Source of the DNA: Dipylidium caninum
Taxonomy: Eukaryota; Platyhelminthes; Cestoda; Cyclophyllidea; Dipylidiidae
DNA length: 64,000 nucleotides
Direction: 5' to 3'
Assembly (NCBI GenBank): GCA_017562135.1
Contig: QEYB01001046.1
Coordinates: 3,348,001 to 3,412,000 of the forward strand
Shown: piece after piece, positions 25,101 to 36,300 of the stretch
Position numbering within the stretch: position 1 is the stretch's first letter
Layout: each line of letters opens with the position of its first letter
The notes under the pieces: model-generated
What the model was told of the DNA's origin: nothing
The model's input: only the letters and a program-made list of their open reading frames with translations
Database searches by the model: none
Translations under genes and position numbers: made by a program

Positions 25101-28100
25101 TTTCATTTTAATCGCATCTCGCGGGAGAGTTCTACCCACAAGGCGAAATAGACATTAAGTATTTTTAGAAGTTAAGTGTTAAGACTTGTACGCTAAAACG
25201 GTGTGAAAACGTCAAAATAGAAGAGGATATATTAGTATCTAATTCTTTTTTTTTTTTCATCCTGCTATCGGAATATTTATCTTTTCTTGAAATCACAATC
25301 TTCAATAAGGTTGTTAAACCGGTTTCACAAAAGTGCGCAGGTGAGAGATACATTACTTTCTTTCCTGAGGATCTCAAACATGCATGAATCCGAGGATAAA
25401 CATCTGACCGTTTGAATTTCAACGAAACAAATCAGATTATATATTGTTAAATTTGTGGTGGTATTCTACTAAGTGCCTTGCAAGTTATATTTTTGGTGCT
25501 TCCCTTCTTTTTCTATGGGAACTTGCCTTTATAAATCAGTAAATATTAGGCCTTGACGTATTTCTTGGTAAGTTATGAAAAAAATGACATAAAAATGACA
25601 TGGTTGGTATCACGTGGTTTTTACTAATTTTGCAATTTTCACCTAGTGATGCTAGTAAATTTGTTGAAATATAGACGCAGGAGTTTTTCAATTGAAAGTG
25701 TTTCTGCTTTGCAAACTTTCTTTGAATATATTTGGAAGTCACCTCGATTCCTGTTTTTCTACATACATGATCGTAAAAGCCATAATTCTTCATGTTGAAA
25801 TAACCTTAACGATTTTAGTACTGTTTCGCAGCTATGCTAAAAAAAGACTTGTACCTATATGTCTGGGCTATAAAAATCTCGAGCACCTGGTTATCCCCCC
25901 GCCTCCTACATGCATTAGAACTTAAGTACTCGCGAAGTTTAGGTCTTATCGGTCAGGGAAAAATATACAGATTTGCCCCTTTTCAGATGTCGGTAACGCT
26001 GAAGGAGTGGGACATACCACTACAGAACTTGCAGTTGGGCGAAATGATCGGTCGTGGTACCATCGGAACCGTATACCGCGGAAAGTGGCATGGCGAGGTG
26101 GCAGTTAAGAAAATTTACATCCCAGACGATAACGATGACAAAGGTGTTAACTTCCTCAACTCATTTAAACACGAAGTAGCCACGTTGCCTAAGCTGCGAC
26201 ATGAGAACCTTATTCTTTTCATGGGCGCCTGCACGAAACCCCCGGATCTCGCTATTGTTACTCAACTCAGCAAGGTGTGTTTAGTGGCCCTTTGGACTGT
26301 CGTTTTGGTCAGTTTTTCTTGATTTGAGGCCCAAATTCCTCGTGTCACGTGTTTCTTTTATCTTCACTTTTCCTTCCTTTCTGTTAATTAGTAACACTTT
26401 CCAGTCCTTTTTATACGAGTTATACTAATCCCGTAAATATTGTTAATAATTGGTTTTTATTTCCACCAAATGGAAAGAGCCAACCAAATACTACTTTTGA
26501 ACACTTACTAATATTCTATACCTAATGCACAAAACTATAAGGGCTCTAAACTTTGTCCCTATCGTTGTTGGCGCCTGCAGGCATTCTTTTTGCACACTTG
26601 TTCTAATGAAAATTGCAAGTTTAAAAGTTTCAAAAAGGCACACTCTCTTTAGATAATAGCGACTAATAACCTTTAGTCTAACCGTTCGATACTCGAAATT
26701 TTATCAAATTGCGTGAGTACAATGTATGCAAAAATACTGGCCTGCTTATTCGTGACTTTAACTGTTGTGGAGTAGGATGTCTATGCATAGTCGTTATTCG
26801 GAAGCTGAGGTAACGTGTCGTTAGGATATTGTCCTTTGTCATTGAGTCATTAGCATCTTTAATGAAGGAAAGTTAATGTCATTAAGGGTGAAAACCTTCA
26901 CTACCTGCTCCATATGAGGAAGCATAGCCTTAGCGCCAACCGCATCATTTCCATCGCCAGTCAAATTGCCAAAGGCATGGGTTACCTTCACGCGCGGCAA
27001 ATTGTCCATCGTGATCTCAAGACGCGCAACATTTTTATCGAGACCAACTACAAAGCCGTCATTGCGGATTTTGCCCTCTTTAACTTTGTCAACTTCTGCA
27101 AACTTGCAACGTGAGCTCTGACTTGCGGTAATGACGCCGATGTTGTTTGTGGTAATGTCATTACGATAATCCCTTTGCCTTCTCTTCCAGATGCGGTGAC
27201 TACGTTCACATTCCTCCCAATTGGCTATGTTATGTAGCTCCCGAGATTATGCGTGCATTAAGCATTGTTAATCCGGCTAACGAATTGCCTTTTACCCCAG
27301 AAAGCGATGTCTTCGCCTTTGGGTGAGCGACTTGGGCACACTTCCTTTGTTTATACAAATAACAATTTAACTCTTTCGTCTCGTATTTGTATCTGTCAAG
27401 ATCATATCTGAGAGACGATTCTTTTCAATGATGCTGGTCTATAAGTTAAAAATGCCAGGTTCTAGTATGGTGGTTCGAAGATCGCTGCTTCATCTTCGTC
27501 CTTTCGTACTTAAATTCATTCGCAATTCTCTTAGATCATTAATCCCTAGCCTTGTATTTTGTAATAGCCATTGCTGTGTGCTTGGAAGTGAAATGTGAAT
27601 ATTTTCCGTCCTATTACCACCGGCATTTCCTGTTGCTAGTAATCACTTATTGTCGAAATCTTTTGTGCTACGACATAGAAGGTTGTGTAGGATTCTATCT
27701 ATGTGATTTTCCTTCCTTCCCAGAACTGTTTGGTATGAACTGCTCACCTGCGAGTACCCATTCCGTGGACTACCGACGGAAACGTTGGTTTACCTTGTGG
27801 GCACTGGAATAAAACCTTCTCTCAAATTACATTGTCCACGAGACTTTAAGGTTAGGTGTATAACCTTCTACCTTGGTTTAAATTTTGTGCCTAAAGTAGA
27901 TCTCCCTCTGTTTAATGATTTTGCTAGCACATAGGTAAATTTATTTGTAAATTTTTTGTTGAAACAGTTGTTTTATATCCGAAACTAAATTATAGCCTAT
28001 GTGATCTTAAGCCCAAATTTGTCTTACTTTAAAGTTCTACCTTATGTATTGTGAATATTTTCCTTGAGGCATTTAGAACCCCTTTTCTCCACCTTCTCTC

Positions 28101-28413
28101 CACTGCTTCGCTACTTTTCTTGTAGGAACTCATGCGCCAGTGTTGGTCCTACCACCCTCAAGACCGACCAGAATTCACTTCGCTGGTGAAGCAGCTGGAT
28201 CGATTGCCAAAGCTCCACCGAAGTCCTTCTTATCCCAACAAGCCACACTCCGCCTTCGCTACCGCCTCTTCATCCACCGCCTGTGCATCCGTCAACCCCA
28301 CTACAGGTGCCGACACTGCTGCCTCGATTGTTGGGGGTGGTGCCGGCGGTGGAGGTAGTGGAGCGCGCATTTCAGGAAACCGCCTTCTTCTACCACTCCT
28401 ACTCGCCCTTTAA
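15493..28413 (+). CDS. KSR: Kinase suppressor of Ras (KSR), Raf/MEK/ERK scaffold pseudokinase
   Basis: A scaffold linking RAF, MEK and ERK downstream of Ras at the plasma membrane. Supported exons: 15493-15731, 15762-17133, 17627-17696, 17738-17839, 17906-17994, 23753-23939, 25007-25075, 25987-26274, 26887-27110, 27191-27322, 27724-27850, 28126-28413. Domains in order: N-terminal CA1 coiled coil/SAM-like region (LQNLINITLDYVL; FLKLLDMPENEVTHILRDYS); Pro/Ser-rich CA2/CA4-type region with the conserved 14-3-3 segment HRSKSHESNLASRI; a C1 zinc finger (HRFECEARF, CAVCNGRL, CIYC, MKTHKNC); a Ser-rich linker; then the kinase domain from LKEWDIPLQNLQLGEMIGRG to FTSLVKQLDRLPKLHRSPSY. The combination of CA1, C1 and kinase with EWDIP and the terminal LPKLxR identifies KSR rather than RAF. 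At least one exon is missing between 17994 and 23753 and one between 23939 and 25007, because phases do not join; the start codon is also not found. Introns grow from 30-70 nt to several kb along the gene. Confidence 0.92.
17627..17994 (+). other. KSR C1 zinc-finger exons
   Basis: Three exons (17627-17696, 17738-17839, 17906-17994) with introns of 41 and 66 nt give a contiguous C1 domain: H at KHKHRFE, CxxC at PCAVCNG, CxxC at HCIYCN, H at MKTHKNC and the last Cys at SKMPCPG. The spacing C-x2-C, H-x2-C, x7-C fits the atypical KSR/RAF C1 domain, which binds membrane lipid rather than phorbol ester. All zinc ligands appear present. Confidence 0.85.
17995..23752 (+). other. Large KSR intron(s), no recognised exon
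   Basis: About 5.7 kb between the C1 exon and the Ser-rich linker exon. Open frames here are short and T-rich, without family similarity on either strand. The phase mismatch between the flanking exons (phase 1 donor, phase 0 acceptor) implies at least one undetected exon. Confidence 0.5.
25987..28413 (+). other. KSR kinase-like domain exons
   Basis: Six exons cover the whole domain in consistent phase. Visible motifs: Gly loop GRGTIGTVYRG, VAVKK (beta-3 lysine present, whereas mammalian KSR has Arg), alpha-C Glu in FKHEVATL, HENLILFMGAC, KGMGYLH, the catalytic loop IVHRDLKTRNIF (Asp present), IADFALFN (DFA instead of DFG), LCYVAPEIM (APE), FGTVWYELL, and CWSYHPQDRPEF. After LPKLHRSPSYPN the protein continues with a Ser/Thr/Ala-rich and Gly-rich tail and ends in a short hydrophobic run, NRLLLPLLLAL, before TAA. 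Confidence 0.92.
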
Positions 28414-30380
28414 TACACAGTCCATCCTCTGTCTGCCTACCCTTTTTCTGTGTCTACCTACCCTTTTTCTGTGTCTACTTATCAGCTTTTGGCCCCATTA
28501 TTTACACCTATCGAGTTTTGCGTGTACTCTTTTTTTCATAACGCTATTTAATGAAAGTGTACATTCTCCTTTGTGGTCTTTCTGTCGGTCTGGGTTCGCA
28601 GTTAGCTCTGTTGCAGGCCTCAAAGCTTTTCACGCTGGCCTCGGATAACATTTGCAACCTACTTCGTTATAATAAGTTCTGATATATAGTAAAATTTGAA
28701 ATAACTGCTTGAACGCACTGACTTACTGTATTCTTTACTCAGTGACTAAAAAGGTGCAACTTTGGTGGCTGGACCTAAGCAAATGGGAAAGATAGCGACT
28801 AGTTGGCAGATGAGTCGAAATGTATCACAATTTTCAAATATGAGAATGTGAAAGAAGTTGGGAATAACTAGGAGCGCGATGCTTTGTGTATCTCCATAGT
28901 TGCTGTGAGTCGTACCCTCACGCAAATTATCCCTTTCTGGGTTTTTTATTTAGCTTTCCATATTTCCGATATTGTGGACTCCGACAATGCATACCTTTCG
29001 AGGCCGTTTTGCCATTCACAAAAGGGAGGTTTCACAGATAGTTAATCATTTTATCGTACGAAATGGTGTTGAATCTTGACAAGGTCTGTGGTAATGAAAT
29101 GTATTTTTGAGATATAGAGGCATCAAACCACAAGAGGAGCTTGAAAACAGATATCGAGTATGTATAGATTTTCTCTTTTCGCTTGGATACAATGAAGGCT
29201 ATGACTTTCTCTAAACTCTCAACGTCACAATTATAGCGCATTGCTAAAGCGAGCGAGCTTGATTTTCCAAATAAGTTCAAGCACATTTTTTCGGCTGAAC
29301 GATAAGTATACGCAATAAAGTACTATATTTGGTTTAAACGACTTTAGCGAATATATCTGTGCGAATCTAGCATGTGAAGCACTCTGTCAGGTAGAATGAT
29401 AGGGGATGAATGTATTAGAGATTCATTCACATGAAAACGTTAAGATCGGAGATTACAATGGTATAATCTACGGTTGAAAAGAAATCTTTTCATTTGTGGT
29501 CCTCGTTCATCTTGTTCCCATTTTCGTGGCCCACGATTAACTCATATAAATCCGGCTGGGAGGCAAAAGAATGCCTAAAATTAAGGAGCTAATCGAGAGA
29601 CTACGGGCAAAATGAGATAATTCCATGTTGCAATAAGAAACATTACAAAGCATACTATCATAAACTTACTTCTAATGGGCCAAATTTTATATAATTATTT
29701 AACGGTTGCGGCCTCCGCTTCTTGATTCCTAGGCCTGCAAAGTTGTAGAATCTTGCAAAACGGAGAGAAATTCCCTGAACATGCTACTGGGCGGCGAAAA
29801 GGATTGATTCTAGATGGATCGATAACTGTGTAGTTCAAACGCCTAAGTTTGCGATACTGCATTTGAAAAATAGCTAAGTCAAAATTATTTGCAAATCACG
29901 ATACCGTTGCGTATAAGGCGAACGCATCACTAAATGAAACATTTTCGTATTGTTTTGTTCAGCCACTATACGGCCTTTGTGCGTGGGGGCGCCGCCGATG
30001 TTTTACGTGGTTGGCGCCGTCCTGCATGGGGGAAAATCGGGGAGATTTCTTTTTGAGACCGGGGAGCGATTGCCGAATTGTGGTAATGATTAACAACCAA
30101 GGAAAGAAACTGTGTGATTGTATTAGTGGATAACTTTAGTATAGGTGTTTGATGATAATGGTATTTCGTGGTTGTGACACTCAATAAATTTAACTATTGT
30201 AAGAGTCGCTATCGCCTCGTATGCAGTACGGTAAAGACGCTTCATGATAGACTTGTGGTCATGTGCTGTGTTGATAACTCGCTTGGGTTTTGGATACGCA
30301 TTCCCGAGGTTGCATGCCGGGAATGCCCTTTCTAGAGCTTCAACGTCTACTACAGTATGGTTGTGCCACTCACTTTTTAG
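28414..30380. other. Intergenic region between KSR and FANCI
   Basis: About 2 kb with the KSR 3' untranslated region at its left. The first roughly 100 residues of FANCI, including its start codon, should be encoded here or upstream, since the first recognised FANCI exon begins after an acceptor, but I could not place that exon. Confidence 0.4.
28428..28487 (+). repeat. Short imperfect tandem repeat, about 21-bp unit
   Basis: In the likely 3' untranslated region of KSR the unit CTACCCTTTTTCTGTGT recurs: TGCCTACCCTTTTTC is followed by TGTGTCTACCTACCCTTTTTC and then a partial TGTGTCTACT. There are two and a half copies at a spacing of about 21 bp. Confidence 0.6.
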
Positions 30381-33300
30381 ATTCAAGAGCGCTTGAAACG
30401 CATCTTGGCCACGGATTTCAGCTTGGAGCACCTTGTGGACCTTGAGCGTCTGTTATTCGGTACTTAAACATATTCTTTCTTTACAAACTAGAGCTTACTA
30501 AAAATGAGGAGACTTTGGAGGTGTGCGAGGAACTCATCTGTCACATCTGGAATAACCTTGTCATAGAAGAGTATCGAGAGTCGCTGGCTGCTTTTTTCTT
30601 GCAATGCGTATGTACCACCTGTATAGAAGCTACGTCCTTTTAGCTTGACCTCATGGAGGCATGGAAACACGAAAGATTGGCCCATCACATTATTGAGTTA
30701 ATTAACGTGGAGTGTAAAGAAAACAAAATGTAGTTTAATCATATTCTCACTTTTTTGCTCTAGTGTTTTCGAGGTTCTTGCTTCTCTGATGACCAGATTG
30801 GAGGGATCAAGAGATGCCAGTAACTCGATCGTTGATCGACTCTGTGCAAGCACGTGGGTCATAATTTTAACTTCGGTTCCATTTATTCTCTTATGAACGC
30901 TTCATATGCCTATTTAGGTGGAATACATTAAACGTTAACGCTCTGCTCTCATCCATGGCCAGCAGAGATTTCCAGCTTATCTCAATGCTTCCTATCATCA
31001 AAAAAGGTTTTGAATGCATTAAAAACACTGCGTTATCAACTGAAGGTTGCGCTGCATCGCTTTGTACCCTCTTACAGTTTGGAAAGCCTGTTAGTTTCGT
31101 CTTAGCTATTTTTCCATTGGCCCTTGGATAGTAATGATTAAATTATACAAAAGTAGAAAAATTACAACATTGACGGTCTATAGAGTAACTTCTTATGTAA
31201 CTTCTTTCTCCCTCCCCCCCCCTCCCCCCGCTTTTTATAGTCATTCATCCCACATTTCGATTCTTCAGAGCTTCCTTGGCATGAGTATAGTCAACTTAAA
31301 TATCTTCTTCGAGAATAATCGGCAAATTTCGTAAGCTCTTGGTTTTAACTTTGTTTTTTTTTTTTGGCCTATATGCCCGTGTCATTGGTTCATTCTTCCT
31401 CTAGGCCCAAGGAAACTATTGACCTTCTTGGAAAGATGGTCTCTCATCTCATATCAGCATCTCAATCGCACGATCCCATGCTTAATCAAATTGCCAAAAC
31501 TCTTAAGGTTCTTTGTGAAGAGTTAACTAATTTTGATCTCTTTAGACTCTGCCCGTACCCAGTGCTCTGGAAATATTTTCTTTCGTCCTCGCATCACTTG
31601 TACTTTCTAGTGATTCAATACTCACTCGACAGGTATTCTTAGTTCTTTTTAATATTTTACAGAAGCTTTTTTCTTTACAAATAGACATTTAATAAAACAT
31701 CATTAATTTTCGCTTTGTGCTTTTTCTCTGCCAGATAGCGAAGCATCTTTGTAGAGCTACTGCTTACACTTATGCTGCCAACGATCGAATTTCGAGATCA
31801 GCTTTTCTGCGAAAAGTTTGTTTCTCCTTTCCGGAACCGGAAAGTATTGTTAGTCAAATCCTTAGTTGGTGAGCCGTTTGTGTATACTGCTTGCAAATAG
31901 CCCTTTCCAATGTTCCGTTTTTCGGAGTCAGTAGTATCATGATATACCCACTTCCATTCACGCGTTAATTTTCTTATTGCTGTCTCATGCACTTTTCTGA
32001 CGCTGAGCTGAGTGTTTTTATCCTTTTATTTTTTTCTACTGAAAACATATATGGCAGAATGTCTTATAGTAACAGTCTTAAAGTTTAAGTTGGGATTTGT
32101 TAAATATGTGAAGGGAAATCCATTACTAATGATTTACCGCGAATAGTTTAGTAGTGTGTATTTGTCTTAGCCCTAAACACCTGACTTACTTGTTTTTTGT
32201 GCATTTTTTTCTTGTATACACTCTTCGCTTTCTTCTGAACTTAAAGCGTTTTTTGATGCTAATCTGGATTCTTTTTTGCTAGTCATTGAGTTAACCAAAA
32301 TTTGGTAATATATACAAGAGACGGGAACTTTCTTGGGATATGATAAGCAGAAGGCATAATTACTCTGACTTTTTTTAACTATTCATATCCTCTTTGACTC
32401 CCAAAATTAGGTTTTCCTAGGCAAACAAATGACTGAAATCTCTATATTAACTGCATCTTCCGCCCACTCGTTCATTTTCACAGACTTCTCTCGAGGTGTT
32501 AACTACACTTTCGGGAATGATTAAATGGCGTTGTAATCTGGCCTCACCTATTTTATAGTTCGAATACTACTTGGAACAGTGTGGTGAGCGGGTTGGTTCA
32601 CTTCTGCTTCGCGTTGCTCAAGTCAGCCAGTGCGGATAGCGGTCGCATAGGCGTTGCGACTCGCGGGGATGGTGGGTCACTCGGACAATTGCGCTATCAG
32701 GCCGCCAAGTTTCGACACATAGTGCCGATGAAGAAATTTACTCATACTCAAAGACAATGTAGTCACATCTCGTCGCCATCTTGCAACTCCCGTATCTCTC
32801 GCTTGGCTATTACTGTACTTACCGAAGTCTTCAAGGTGACGCAAACTTATCAAAAGTAAAATAGGTTTTATTCCCATTTTTGAGTAGAAAACCCCTTTGT
32901 TAATTGAAGTGCAGTGGTTCAATTGGTGATTGCCCCTTGAAATATTTCTCGTAGTTTTTACATATTCCTCTCCTGGTATACGCGTCTGTTTTTGATTCTT
33001 AGAGCACATTTCGACAGTTCTACGGAAACGCTTTTCATTATTCACAAGTCAAATTTTTCTGCGACGAGCTTACTCTGGGTTTTTTAAACATTAGATTTAT
33101 TTTCAATTCTTGTAACAATGAATCTCCCTTCAAAATGCCTAGTTCATTGCAAAACTAGGCGAATAATGTTATGGGGTGTCCTGTTTCATTAAATGAAGGA
33201 CTAGCTTTCTGGGGTTGCATCATATCGGCAGTTGAAAAACAGGAATTTCAAATCTTTATCTCAAGTTTTCAGTCTACAGCGGATTCTATACGCATTAACT

Positions 33301-36300
33301 TTCCTTGGACAGACCAGAACGGAATCCCGTGAGAGCATCGTTGCCATTGCATTGAATCAAATCTGGTCGGAACCGGGAAAGCCTATGTGCTTCCAAGTGA
33401 CAGGTGTGTTTGTATTGTCATTTTTAGCATTAATTCGACTTTTGTATTATTTACAACGTAGATTTATTGGGGGAGCTGGCTGCTCTCTGCCCGGTAGAAT
33501 TTGCTGGGTCCTCGGCGGAATTGCTTACTCGCCTTCTGGACTCCTTGGGTGCCTTGCCACTCGATGTTTCTATGGCCATCCTTCACGCTCTCCTACCACT
33601 CTTCGTGGTCTCTGTTGCACCTGCCAACATAATTGACGACAATTCCCTACACCCTCTCGTCTCCCTTCAGTCGCACGTTCTTCTGACTCTGCAAAAAATG
33701 GCGATTAGCTATTCGGGTCCTCTGCGACGGATTGCTGTCTCGGGATTTATTAACTTACTCAAGAATCTCCGAGTGATTTGCTATGATTGTTTTTCCGCTT
33801 AGATTTCTTGTTTCCTTTTATAGCTTGGCGACGACGTGATTTGAAAAACAATGATAAATGACAGTAGCACCTAGCGTATCGAAGTGAAACTTGAAAGAAG
33901 CATGCCTTTAACCGCAATTCTTCGTATTTGAAGCAAACAGTCATAATGAATGCAGATTATATTTCTATTTCCCCTATAAATGCCAATGAATATTAACTCA
34001 GCTTGTTAGAGAAAAGTGGTCGATGTGCCATTATTTCGACTGGTAGCTCGTTCTTTTTTGTCTAATCTACTTGAACCAATGATATCGGGAAATAATGTGA
34101 AGATCATTGAGCATTTTTGAGCGCTATTATTTTCGCCGTTTTCCTTGCGTCACGAAACCGTTGAAATAAGGCTTACTGCTAACGCGACGGCCGTTAATTT
34201 TAGGCCCCAATTCTGTTACTAGCATTAGACAATCCTTTATTTCAAATATGCGCTTCTGAGGTCTCAAGTCTAGTATTTGTCCGTTGTTGGACTTTATGAA
34301 TGGTATGTCAGAAGAATATTACCAGGACTTATAATCTCTGGTCTGTTTCTCGATTCTTAGGTAAGAAGTTCCGACTTCCGTACTGCATCGCAACAATCCT
34401 GGTCTTTAAGCTCTCAGCCCTCAGGGAATAGTCAATTTTCGTTTTCTTTCCTTCCTTCGCTCTCCCAGATACCGAATCGCAATGGTTTTCCTTTGTTTTC
34501 ACAGATCAACAATACGCAGGCATGTTTTTTTCTTCGCTGATTTTTTGATGCTTTAATTGTGTCCACTGGCTTTGACAGGTGGCACTTGCGGTGACATTGC
34601 TGCCGACGGATCCAATGCGGAATGAAGCCCTCTGCACAGAGATTGTGGGCCTCTTGCACCGTTTGATCAACTCTACTTTCTTTAGCGGTACATGTGGTAC
34701 TGCTCTCAGCAAGACTGCATCCCTAGTCAAGTCGGATATCTATTGGGTATGCTGGTACCTCAATTCCATGATGTCCGTTTTTCGCTACGTCAATGCTTCG
34801 AATTCAGTTGGTGGAAGTGTTACACCTTGATTATGTCCCATCTATTTACCTGAGACTTACTTTTCTGAAGTTAGTGCTGATGTATGGAGCTATATTTAGT
34901 GTAATCCCAATATTTAAATACGCCAATTGTCTTCGGATTTACCGTTTCAAATAGAGACGAACCACAGTTCCTCACAAAATTCTGCTTGTATTATTATCAG
35001 TAGTTGTTTTTACTAACCCTGTCAGGGCCTCTGTGAAGTGGCAGTTTTCAACCACGGCCTCGTCGGCCCCGTGTTGACTTTATTCACTCGTCTTCTCTCT
35101 CACTGTATCGACCCGGCGTTGGCAAAGTGGAAGCCCGTCTTCAAGGATGGGGCGTTCGTGCTTCCACAAATCTTCAACGGCATTCCGTTGAAGCTGAGCC
35201 AAATAATCTCGACTGACACCGGGTCAGCCAACGAGGTGCACTTCCGAGATCATCCGGCAAGTTGTTTCATCGCTTTTTATTCATGTGAAACAGGCATTTC
35301 AACCCACTACCTTCCATCGAACATGTCGCTGCAGTGGTTACGTTTAAACGAAAAAATACTCGACGTCTTCAAAATGCGGTGGATTTTTTAGCGCAAATTC
35401 ACCGGGATTATTTTTGAGCAATGTGCTTTTAAGCTATTATCAGAAAGTGCTTTTTCCTGAAATTTTAGACGTGCGCCTAGATGTAGGTTCTTGAATATAA
35501 GATTATTGCTACGTCGAGAATATAAGAATTCTTTTCTTAGCATAGTGAATAAGTGATTCAGATGGGAAGTCAACTTAGAACGTGTTTTTGAAAGGTTTTA
35601 CCATTTTAACCCATAGCACTTTGTTCTGGTCGCCTATGAAGATCTGCTACCAAATTGCTTGCTTCCTGATTCATTTTATAAGTAAATAGCGTGTTTCGTA
35701 TAATTCAATAAACATACTTATATCCTTGAACTTTTTTCACCATATGGCAGGAGATCCTCGTATGGTGTCTCCAGATCCTTCTCAGTCTACCCCTCTTTCG
35801 TCATCATTGGTCGCGTTTTGCTCGAACCTTCGCAGAACCAGCCTCGGTCAGCCCATCGACACCGTCCCCCTCAAACCAGCTCACCCAGTCCTCTGGTGTT
35901 CCACTTACCCAATCAACGCTCACTTGCGGTCCCGATGGCCTCTCTATGCGTGTCTTTACCCGTGCCATCAACCTCCTTCTCAACATCACCTCTGGACTGC
36001 GAGAGACGGCACTCGACGAGTTCGGCTTGGTGGGCTCACTGGAAATTGATCGTGTTTTGTGGTCTTGACACCAAGATCATAACCTCAATGGCATCCGTGA
36101 CTTAGATTTTTTTCAGATTATGACAAAACTACGGGCGATCGGTTTGGTTTTTTAATTTCACTTGAAACTATGGAGAATTAGTTTATTTAGGTCCTGCAGC
36201 GTTTTGAGCTACCCATTACAAACCAGGATTTTGTCGACGAGAACTACCATTTCAACTATTATCTTTTATCTTTATCGATGATATTAACGAAGCACAACTT

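Noticed and set aside
33704..33730. Apparent loss of the FANCI monoubiquitination lysine (Arg-Arg where human has Arg-Lys before SAVAGF)
   Set aside because: Counting back from the human SQ sites S556/S559/S565 places Lys523 eleven residues earlier, in VLRKAMF. The aligned residue here is the Lys of TLQKMA, so the site is conserved.
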